Shown in pieces: positions 35,350 through 42,397 of a DNA stretch of 64,000 bases (positions are counted from its first letter, which is position 1; each line of letters opens with the position of its first letter). A program made the position numbers and the translations under genes. Below the pieces are notes generated by a model. That model was not told the DNA's origin. It saw only the letters and a list, made by a program, of their open reading frames with translations, and did no database searches. The DNA is from JAJEEA01 sp965243615 (GTDB taxonomy: Bacteria; Acidobacteriota; Vicinamibacteria; Vicinamibacterales; UBA8438): the NCBI GenBank assembly GCA_965243615.1, contig CBDEVO010000003.1, positions 1,922,001-1,986,000 of the forward strand, read 5' to 3'.

Positions 35350-36069
35350 TCACGGCGCGAGTCGGTCGAGCGCGTGCCGGAGCCGGACCGCCGCCTCGGG
35401 CGGCGTTCCACCGGTGCGGCCTTCGAGGACGATCTGCCGCGAGTCGAGCCGCACCCCGTAGAAGCGCTCGTTGGCGTCGCGGTCGGCGCGCAGGGTGGCG
35501 CCGCCCAGGGATACCCCCGCGAACACGCCGCGGGAGCGCGAGTAGCTGAGGATCTCGGCCGTCATCTGCAGGTCGGTCGACGCCTCGAGGCTGCGCCCGA
35601 CGGGTCCCACCGCGGCCGAGGCATCGCCGCCCAGCTTGAACTGGTTGCGGAGCAGCCGGGCGAGCCCACGCCGGTTCTGGATGAGGAGGACGACGTCGGC
35701 CTGCTGCGCGCCCACCTGCAGGCCGATGCTGCCGCCGGTCAGGGTGAGGAACGCGGGTGGCGACCACGCGCCCGTCTCCGGGTCCCGCGCCGCGATGAAC
35801 CCGCGGCCGCGCTGGCCGCCGAAGATGAACCCCGCCCGAATCGTGGACGGGAACACCGCGATGGCGGTGGCCCGGTCGAGGATCGCCTCGGGGATGGAGG
35901 CGTCGGGGGCGTCCATGATCTCCTGGAGGACGACGTACCCCTCGGCGAGCCGCTCCGCCTCGTCGGCGGCGGCTGCGGCGGGCGTGCCCAGCAGGACCAG
36001 ACCCGCGACCGTCGCCGCCTTCGCGAGCCGGCCGACCGCAACCGTGAAGGTGGCGCAGAAAGTGGGCAT
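35350..36069 (-). CDS. SYLF-domain (YSC84-like) lipid-binding periplasmic protein
   Basis: 239 residues from ATG 36069 with an export signal ending PAAAAAD. The SYLF domain is clear: AIAVFPSTIRAGFIFGGQRGRGFIAAR, LTLTGGSIGLQVGAQQADVVLLI, and FSRSRGVFAG-like YSRSRGVFAGVSLGGATL. In eukaryotes the domain binds phosphoinositides; in bacteria its role is unknown. The DNA encoding the early SYLF part (35824-35910) is duplicated as a degraded fragment at 36701-36787. Confidence 0.88.
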   Translation of the reverse strand: MPTFCATFTVAVGRLAKAATVAGLVLLGTPAAAAADEAERLAEGYVVLQEIMDAPDASIPEAILDRATAIAVFPSTIRAGFIFGGQRGRGFIAARDPETGAWSPPAFLTLTGGSIGLQVGAQQADVVLLIQNRRGLARLLRNQFKLGGDASAAVGPVGRSLEASTDLQMTAEILSYSRSRGVFAGVSLGGATLRADRDANERFYGVRLDSRQIVLEGRTGGTPPEAAVRLRHALDRLAP

Positions 36070-36237
36070 GTCTCTGTCCGATCTATCGGCTCGAAGCTCG
36101 TTCCTCGCTATCGGTGGAGCGAAGCGGCCTCCGCGCGCCCTCGCGCAGACCGTTCGGCAGGTCGGCGCCAACCGGGTGGATGATGCGAGATGCGTGATGC
36201 TTGATATCAACCTGGCCGCGACGTAGGCTACCGACCC

Positions 36238-36365
36238 ATGCGGACGACCTTGAACCTGTCTGCCGACGCCCTCGCCGCGGTGCGGCAGCTCGCCCGGCAG
36301 CGCGGCAAGACGCTCGGCGATGTCGCCTCGGAGCTCATCCTGCAGGCGCTCCGCCCCAAGGGATC
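36238..36365 (+). pseudogene. Ribbon-helix-helix (VapB-like) antitoxin, 3' end lost
   Basis: The frame from ATG 36238 encodes MRTTLNLSADALAAVRQLAR and GKTLGDVASELILQAL, a normal RHH/CopG antitoxin. It then runs without a stop into DNA that, in the next frame, encodes the second half of a PIN toxin. The natural antitoxin end and toxin start are missing, so a deletion joined the two genes near 36360. The first 40 residues could still be made as part of a chimera and might still bind the operator. Confidence 0.65.
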
Positions 36366-36646
36366 CCGCCTACCCGACCGTCTCGGCCTCGCCCCGGGAA
36401 GCGCTGCGCCGGCTGGCGCGCTTCTGCGACTCGGGCGGGCACCGCTTCTGGCCGGACGACGTGTCGTTGCGCGATTCCCTGGACGACGTGACGGCCGGTC
36501 GGTTGCAGGGCCACCACCAGTCGACCGACCTCCATCTCGCCGCCCTCGCGGCGCGCCGGCGGGGACGGTTGGTGACGTTCGACGGGCGGCTGCGACGGTC
36601 GCTCGACGGCACGCCTCTGGCGCCGGAGATCCTGCTGGTGGAATAG
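36366..36646 (+). pseudogene. C-terminal half of a VapC-type PIN toxin
   Basis: In the frame that ends at 36646 the sequence reads YPTVSASPREALRRLARF, HRFWPDDVSL, TDLHLAALAARR and GRLVTFDGRL, the usual second half of VapC. The first half, including the MYLVDTNVL-type start and first Asp, is absent. The toxin is therefore dead. Confidence 0.65.
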
Positions 36647-36700
36647 CGTCATCCCGTCCGCTCCCTTTCGCAGCGCGGACGATGCCCGACTCCGAGGATG

Positions 36701-36787
36701 GATGAACCTCGCCCGAATCGTGGACGGTAGCGCCGCGACGGCGGCGGCCCGATCAAGGATCGCCTCGGAGCTGGAGGCGTCGGGGGG
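36701..36787 (+). repeat. Duplicated fragment of the SYLF gene
   Basis: About 87 bases match 35824-35910 at roughly 84%, on the same strand: both begin ATGAACC-CGCCCGAATCGTGGACGG and end CGCCTCGG..TGGAGGCGTCGGGGG. Mismatches in both copies suggest an old duplication. It separates the vapBC remnant from the HEPN remnant. Confidence 0.75.
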
Positions 36788-36792
36788 TATGG

Positions 36793-37199
36793 CTATCGGG
36801 GCTGCGCATGGCGCTCTGCGAGCTGCACGAAGCGGTCGGCCGCCTCGACCGCGGCCGCCGCCTGCGCCTCGCCGAACGCCTCGAACGGCACGCCCCGGCC
36901 AAGCCGTTCGGGTAGCGGGTCGGGACGTAGTACTGATCGAGGATGCCGGCGAGCTCCCGCAGGTCGTCGAGCTCGGAGACCGGATCTGCGTAGCGCGAGA
37001 TGAGAGTCACCAGTGAGCGGCCGAGCACGGTGGGCTCGCCCAGCCCGTAGGCCATCGCCTTGACCGCTTTCTCGGACGCCTGCTGGGCGATGAAGCACGC
37101 CTGCGCATAGAACCGCTCGCGCAGGGCGACGCGGGCGAATGCGAGGTCGTTGGCGGCCTGCCGGCGCCAGCGGTCAGCTTCCGCCTTCGCGTCCCACAT
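36793..37199 (-). pseudogene. HEPN-domain toxin gene with one frameshift
   Basis: From ATG 37199 the frame gives a HEPN bundle: RWRRQAANDLAFARVAL, ACFIAQQASEKAVKAMAYGL and DPVSELDDLRELAGILDQYY, reaching TRYPNGLAG. It then goes out of frame. The next frame continues GVPFEAFGEAQAAAAVEAAD and ends at 36793, exactly as HEPN proteins do. One missing base near 36897-36905, in a G run, explains the break. HEPN proteins of MNT-HEPN pairs are RNases neutralised by AMPylation (known for the family). Confidence 0.72.
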
Positions 37200-37340
37200 A
37201 GACCTGCCTCGCGTCGGCGAGCGCGTCGACGAGGAACGGCCGTTCCTCGGCCTGCATCCGCGCGAACTCCTCGGGGGTGTACACCAGCAGGTCGACGCCA
37301 ACCCCCGCGCCCACGAAGTGGTTCAGGGGGCTCTTTCGTT
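37174..37340 (-). pseudogene. C-terminal remnant of an MNT nucleotidyltransferase (antitoxin partner of HEPN)
   Basis: The frame ending at 37174 encodes GVGVDLLVYTPEEFARMQAE and ERPFLVDALADARQVYVG, the end of a minimal nucleotidyltransferase of MNT-HEPN pairs. It overlaps the HEPN start by 26 bases, as intact pairs do. The catalytic GSxARG...DxD half is missing; upstream the DNA belongs to a truncated TOPRIM gene. A deletion near 37340 joined the two genes. Confidence 0.6.
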
Positions 37341-37344
37341 TGTA

Positions 37345-37891
37345 GCGCTCCGAATCCCGCGAGCCACGTGTGAACCTCAGCCTTTGTCCGGTGGACAGCT
37401 CTGAACGGAGCATCCCGTCGTTCCGCTTCCGAGACGCGACTCCGGGCCAGTTGGTAAAGAGGACGCGCCTTCTCCGGAATCAGTCCGGCAAGCCAGTCCT
37501 CGAGCTTCCCTGTGAACCGGTTGTCCGGCATTATCCAGACGCCGAGCCGGGGACCTCGGGCGGGAGTCATCTCCAGGCCCTCGGCGGGAATCTCCTCCGG
37601 CAAGTCCCCGAACTCGCTTCGACAGCAGGTCCTGAGCTCATCCCACCGGCCGGCGGCGTCGCCGTTCGCATCGACCACGATGCCCAGGGCCTGGAGTCCG
37701 GGTCTCTTCGCCTCGACTTCAATGACCTCCGGCCTCAGGATTTCATCCACGCTGCCGCAGGCCTCGATCCAAACGGGCGAGTCGGGAGGATCGGGCCACG
37801 GGACTCCGTTGGCTTCGATCAGGGCTGCGATTACGCCCCTGTCCGTCTCGCCCTCCACGAGGAGCTTCCGGGGATGGGTCCTCGTGCGCAA
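37345..37891 (-). pseudogene. TOPRIM/DUF3226 protein, C-terminus deleted
   Basis: TTG start at 37891, one base after the ATPase stop. The TOPRIM-like features are present: KLLVEGETDRGVIAALIEANG (Glu13), LGIVVDANGDAAGRW and LGVWIMPDNRFTGKLEDWLAGLI. It reaches KAEVHTWLA, after which intact DUF3226 proteins have about 35-40 more residues (family knowledge); here the frame enters the MNT remnant and runs on as unrelated sequence to 37007. Metal-binding residues are retained, so partial nuclease function cannot be excluded. DUF3226 proteins commonly pair with OLD/AAA ATPases, as here. Confidence 0.65.
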
Positions 37892-37892
37892 C

Positions 37893-39014
37893 TCACCGGA
37901 CCTCTACGCCGCGCTCGGCGGCGGCGACTACGGCCTCACGGCTGTATCCGACCGCTTCTCCACGGCTTCTGTCGATTCGCTGGATTGTGACACCGTCCGC
38001 GTCGGTTCCGGCGATGGCCGCCAGACTCTCGTAGCAGTCGCGGCTGTGAGTCGTTGCGAACACCTGGACCGACAGCGCGGCCGCCTGCCTGCTGATCATC
38101 CGCCACATGTCTTCCATGACCGAATAGTGAAGACCGGTGTCGATCTCGTCGACCAGCAACGCTCCGCCCCTGGCGTTGGTAAGGGACAGCGCCAGACCCA
38201 GCATCCGCCACAGGCCGTCTCCCATGCTGCCAATTGGGACCTGGCCGGCTATTCCGCGAAGTTTGAGCACCACCCCGCCGGGTGCGTCCCGATCGAAAAG
38301 CCGCCGGTCGTGTGCCACGGCAGGAGCTATATTCTCGATGGCCGGCTCGACGATGCGAAGCGCCTGCTTGATTGGTTCTTCCTTGTCTGTAAAGACATAC
38401 CCACTGTACGACTGAACGACATCCGCCGCCTTCACACCGCTGGTCCTGACGAATTGGACAGCTTGGCCGGATGCACCGCGCGCGCGCAACGGTCGTCGCC
38501 AGAGCAGCACGCCCTCGCCGTTGATGAAGGCTCTGGACAAGGCCTCGCCTTCCGCATTCGACCACTCGAGACGAAGGTCGAGCCGGGCAGTCCCGTCGTC
38601 GTCCTCCGGTTCGGCGTCCGGTACATCGGGCCCCGAGCCGGCCGGGTCCTTGATGTAGACGGTGACCTTGTCGCTCGGAGAGGCGGGGTCCGAGTCGCCG
38701 ACACGGCTCGCCTCGATGCAGATCGTTCCCGCCAGCTCATGGTTGGCGAACAGGTGCGACACATTGAGAGGCTCCGCACCAGATCGGAGAGAGACGCGGG
38801 CATCCTCATCGGTTGTGTGGGCCCACTCCCCCCTACGTCCCGCAATGGTTGACAGCACGTGCGGGTCGCCCACCGACCGGAGCAGTTGGATGCACTCCAG
38901 GATCGACGTCTTGCCGCAGTTGTTCGTGCCCACCAGCAGGTTCACGCGGCCGAGTCCCTGCATCCGGAACGAGTCGAGACCGCGGTAGCCCTGAATCCGT
39001 ATCGATGAGTACAA
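37893..39014 (-). CDS. AAA15/AAA21-type ATPase, partner of the TOPRIM protein
   Basis: 373 residues from TTG 39014 with GGAGAG about 5 bases upstream; no ATG is suitable. Walker A is GTNNCGKT (residues 29-36), Walker B is GGALLVDEIDTGLHYSV, and the switch is FATTHSRDCYESL. The middle contains the expected long helical insert. This architecture is that of OLD-like/AriA-type ATPases, which sense phage infection and control a TOPRIM nuclease; PARIS (AriA with a DUF4435 TOPRIM) is the best known split pair. GC is lower than in neighbouring genes, which suggests transfer. The ATPase looks intact but its effector is truncated. Confidence 0.78.
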   Translation of the reverse strand: MYSSIRIQGYRGLDSFRMQGLGRVNLLVGTNNCGKTSILECIQLLRSVGDPHVLSTIAGRRGEWAHTTDEDARVSLRSGAEPLNVSHLFANHELAGTICIEASRVGDSDPASPSDKVTVYIKDPAGSGPDVPDAEPEDDDGTARLDLRLEWSNAEGEALSRAFINGEGVLLWRRPLRARGASGQAVQFVRTSGVKAADVVQSYSGYVFTDKEEPIKQALRIVEPAIENIAPAVAHDRRLFDRDAPGGVVLKLRGIAGQVPIGSMGDGLWRMLGLALSLTNARGGALLVDEIDTGLHYSVMEDMWRMISRQAAALSVQVFATTHSRDCYESLAAIAGTDADGVTIQRIDRSRGEAVGYSREAVVAAAERGVEVR

Positions 39015-39260
39015 CGCACTCTCCGTGAAGCTGCAGCCGCCTCCAGTATGACACGGCTGGGTATCCGGCCCGGAGTACTCCGCGGAGCCGCGGTCCTCCG
39101 GATCGCGGTTCCAAGCGGACACGCCATGTCCGGGTGCGCGTACCCTCGCGCGGTTCTGCTGGTGTCGCGGTCGGTGAAGGGGGCTCGACCGGACTGACTC
39201 TGACGTGAGCAGGTCTCGGTGCCACGGGCTCACGAGTACCGTGCGTATAGAATGGGCCCG

Positions 39261-39914
39261 ATGCGTCTCGTCTTCGAGCAGGTCCGCACCGGCGGCGACC
39301 GGAACTTCGGCTACCTGATCGGCGACCGGGAGGCGGGGCGCGGGGTGCTCGTGGACCCCTCGTACTCGCCGGCGGTGCTCGTCGAGCGCGGGGCCGCGCA
39401 GGGGCTGGCGGTGACCCACGTCGTCAACACCCACGGGCACCCGGACCACACCGAGGGCAACGCGGCCGCCGTCGAGCTGACGGGGGCGCCGGTGGCCGCC
39501 CATCCGGCCGCCCCGGACCCGCCGGACGTGGCGCTCGCCGACGGGGGCGAGCTGGCGGTGGGATCGCTCGCGCTGCGGTGCCTGCACACCCCCGGCCACT
39601 GCGACGACCACCTCGTGCTGTTCGAGCCGGAGCACCGCCTGCTCGTCACCGGCGACCTCCTGTTCGTGGGCAAGGTCGGCGGCACGAGGACCGAGGCGGA
39701 CGCCCGGACCGAGTGGGCGAGCCTGCAGCGGCTGCTCGACGCCGTGCCCGACGACACTACCGTCTGGCCCGGCCACGACTACGGGGCGCGGCCCAGCTCG
39801 ACCATCGGGCTCGAGCGGCGGACCAATCCGTTTCTCGTCTGCGAGGACGTCGGCGCCTTCCTGCGCCTGCGCGTCGAGTGGCCGGAGTACAAGAAGCGCA
39901 TGGGCCTGAAGTAG
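39261..39914 (+). CDS. Metallo-beta-lactamase-fold hydrolase (glyoxalase II/persulfide dioxygenase-like)
   Basis: 217 residues from ATG 39261 (ATG 39252 also possible). The HxHxDH motif is NTHGHPDHTEGN. The next His is in HTPGHCDDHLVL, the bridging Asp in LLVTGDLLFVGKVGGT and the last His in VWPGHDYG. This matches the glyoxalase II/ETHE1 subgroup that hydrolyses thioesters or oxidises persulfides. A TATAGAAT -10 sequence at 39245-39252 is directly before the start, so the transcript may be nearly leaderless. Confidence 0.85.
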   Translation: MRLVFEQVRTGGDRNFGYLIGDREAGRGVLVDPSYSPAVLVERGAAQGLAVTHVVNTHGHPDHTEGNAAAVELTGAPVAAHPAAPDPPDVALADGGELAVGSLALRCLHTPGHCDDHLVLFEPEHRLLVTGDLLFVGKVGGTRTEADARTEWASLQRLLDAVPDDTTVWPGHDYGARPSSTIGLERRTNPFLVCEDVGAFLRLRVEWPEYKKRMGLK

Positions 39915-39935
39915 GCCGGACCCGCGGACATCGTC

Positions 39936-41267
39936 ATGAAGAATGCCCATCGGTCGAGCGCAAGGGCGGCCTGGCGCCGGATCCGGGTGCTGGCCGCCCT
40001 CTTCGCTTGCGTTGTGGCGGGCCCCGCGCCGCCGGCGGCGGCCCAGCCGGATCGGGCCACGACCCCGAACGGGACCGGCGGCGTCAACGCGCCGGAGACC
40101 CTCGGCAAGCCCTACCTGGTGCTGGTGTCGTTCGACGGGTTCCGTCCCGACTACCTCGACCGCTACGAGACGCCGAGCTTCGACCGGGTCGCGGCCCACG
40201 GGGTGGCGGCCGAGGCCCTCGTCTCCGTCTATCCCTCGCTGACGTTCCCCGCCCACTACTCCATCGCCACCGGGCTTCATCCGGAGCGCCACGGCCTCGT
40301 GGGCAATCGCTTCTACGACCCCGCGCGCGGCGAGGAGTACAACTATCGCGACCGGCACAGCGTCGAGGACGGCACCTGGTACGGCGGCGAGCCCATCTGG
40401 GTCACGGCCGAGACCCAGGGGATGGTGGCGGCGGCGATGCTGTTCGTGGGCACCGAGGCGGACATCGGGGGGGTGCGGCCGACCTTCTGGACGCGGTACG
40501 CCGACCGGGGCACGCACCGCGAGCGGGTCGACGAGGTGCTCGACTGGCTGGCCCTGCCCGCCGAACGGCGGCCCCACCTCGTCACGCTATACTTCTCGTC
40601 CGTGGACGGCGCCGGCCACCGCTACGGTCCGGCGTCGTCCGCCGTCGCCGAGGCGGTGGAGCGGGTGGACGGCGACCTCGGACGGCTGCTCGACGGCATC
40701 GACGCGCTGCCCCACGGCGGTGCCGTCTCCGTCGTGCTGGTCTCCGACCACGGCATGGCCGCGGTCCGGCCCCGCGGGACGATCGACCTCGGCGCCGTCG
40801 CCGACCTGCGCGGCGTCCGCGCGGTGGTCAGCGGGCCGGGGGCCAACCTGTTCGTCTCGGAGGGCGCAGCGCGGGCGCGGGCGCTGCGCGACGACGTCAA
40901 CAACGGGACGGGCGAGGGCCTGACCGGCGGGCGCGCCTACCTCCGGCACGAGGTGCCGGCCGCGCTGCGCTACCGCGCCGACCCGCGGATCGGCGACGTG
41001 GTGGCCGTCGCCGACCCCGGCTTCATGTTCGACCTGGGAGGTTCGCCACCGCCGGCCGGCATGCACGGGTGGGACCCCCGGCACCCCGACATGCACGGCA
41101 TCTTCCTCGCGGCGGGGCCGGACATCGCGCCCGGCCAGCGCATCGGCCGCGTCGGGCTCGTGCACCTGTACCCGTTCCTCGCCCGCCTGCTGCGCCTGGC
41201 CCCCAACCCCGACGTGGACGGCGACCTGTCCGTCCTCGCGCCGGTGCTGGCGCCCGCGGCGCGGTAG
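39936..41267 (+). CDS. Secreted alkaline-phosphatase-superfamily phosphodiesterase (ENPP type)
   Basis: 443 residues with a signal peptide ending PPAAAQ. Metal and catalytic motifs: LVSFDGFRPDYLDRY (first Asp), PSLTFPAHYSIATG (Thr nucleophile), SSVDGAGHRYGP (Asp, His), VSDHGM (Asp-His) and a final MHG/HGW region. This is the nucleotide pyrophosphatase/phosphodiesterase layout; it cleaves phosphodiesters or nucleotides in the periplasm. It follows the MBL-fold gene by 21 bases, so the two are probably co-transcribed. Confidence 0.88.
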   Translation: MKNAHRSSARAAWRRIRVLAALFACVVAGPAPPAAAQPDRATTPNGTGGVNAPETLGKPYLVLVSFDGFRPDYLDRYETPSFDRVAAHGVAAEALVSVYPSLTFPAHYSIATGLHPERHGLVGNRFYDPARGEEYNYRDRHSVEDGTWYGGEPIWVTAETQGMVAAAMLFVGTEADIGGVRPTFWTRYADRGTHRERVDEVLDWLALPAERRPHLVTLYFSSVDGAGHRYGPASSAVAEAVERVDGDLGRLLDGIDALPHGGAVSVVLVSDHGMAAVRPRGTIDLGAVADLRGVRAVVSGPGANLFVSEGAARARALRDDVNNGTGEGLTGGRAYLRHEVPAALRYRADPRIGDVVAVADPGFMFDLGGSPPPAGMHGWDPRHPDMHGIFLAAGPDIAPGQRIGRVGLVHLYPFLARLLRLAPNPDVDGDLSVLAPVLAPAAR

Positions 41268-41277
41268 CAGGAAGCCG

Positions 41278-42129
41278 CTACGCCCGCTTGCGCCGGGGCC
41301 TGGCCGTCTTCGCGGCGGCGCTCCCGCTCGCCCGCGCCGGCTTCTTCTTCGCGGCGCTGACGCTGTCGAGGCTCTTCTTGAGGGCGGCCATGAGGTCGAC
41401 GACCTTGGTCGGCGCCTCCTCCTCCTGCACCACGAACTCCTCGCCCGCGATCTTGGCGTCGATGACCGAGCGGAGCTGCGCCTGGTACTGGTCCTCGAAC
41501 TCGCCGAAAGCGATCTCGCCCTCGAAGTTCCCGATGACCTGCCGGGCCAGCGACACCTCTGCGTCGTTGGGCTCGTCGGGCACGCGGTCGAGCTCTTCGA
41601 TGGCGCTCATCCGGCGCACCTCGTTGGCCCGGCGCAGGGTGAACATGACCAGCCCGTTCTCGCGGGGCTGGATGGCCACCGAGTACTCGCGGCCCGAGAG
41701 GGCGAGCTTGCCGATGCCCGCCTTGCCGCGGAGCGCCTCGCGGATGACCCCGAACGCGCTCGCCGCCACGTCGCCGTCGGGGGCCAGGTAGTAGGGCTTC
41801 TCCACGTACATCGGGTCTATGGAGTCCATGTCCGCGAACCGCTCGAGGTTGATGACGCGGGTCGACTCGGGGCGCGCCTTGGCGATGTCCTCGTCGTCGA
41901 GCACCACGTAGCGGCCGCGCTCGAACTCGTAGCCCTTGACCACCTCGGTCTTGTCGATCTCGCGGTCGCAGCTCGGGCACCAGCGCTTCTGCTGCAGGCG
42001 GGTCTGGCACTCGCCGTGGAGCTGGTTGAAGCGGAGGACGGAATCGGCGCTGGTGGCGGGGAACACCCGCACCGGCACCGTCACGAGACTGATCTTGATG
42101 TGGCCCTTCCAGGTGGGGCGTGCTGCCAT
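41278..42129 (-). CDS. ku: Non-homologous end joining protein Ku
   Basis: 283 residues. The bacterial Ku core is clear: MAARPTWKGHIKISLVTVPV, FNQLHGECQTRLQQKRWCPSCD (zinc-like Cys pair), GYEFERGRYVVLDDEDI and KPYYLAPDG. The C-terminus is basic (AKKKPARASG...TARPRRKRA), which increases DNA binding in other Ku proteins. Ku rings DNA ends and recruits LigD. ligD is divergent 269 bases away. Confidence 0.95.
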   Translation of the reverse strand: MAARPTWKGHIKISLVTVPVRVFPATSADSVLRFNQLHGECQTRLQQKRWCPSCDREIDKTEVVKGYEFERGRYVVLDDEDIAKARPESTRVINLERFADMDSIDPMYVEKPYYLAPDGDVAASAFGVIREALRGKAGIGKLALSGREYSVAIQPRENGLVMFTLRRANEVRRMSAIEELDRVPDEPNDAEVSLARQVIGNFEGEIAFGEFEDQYQAQLRSVIDAKIAGEEFVVQEEEAPTKVVDLMAALKKSLDSVSAAKKKPARASGSAAAKTARPRRKRA

Positions 42130-42397
42130 GTCGCTATCTCCCTGTTCGCCGCGGGCGACGCGGCGGGGACTTCCATCTTATCGGTTCCTGCAGCTCCGGG
42201 CGGGACCCCGCCGCGCCCCCCGGGCCGGCGCGGTTCCGGCGGGGCCGCAAGACGTTCCGGGGGCGCAGGACGCCGGCGGGATGGCGGACGGCGGCGTCCT
42301 GCGGACCGCGGTGCGTCCCGGCGCGGCCGGTCCCCGCCGAGGAGAGAGGGCGTTCTCGGGTCCGCCGTCGTGCTTCGGTTTCGAGGGGTGGACGGAT

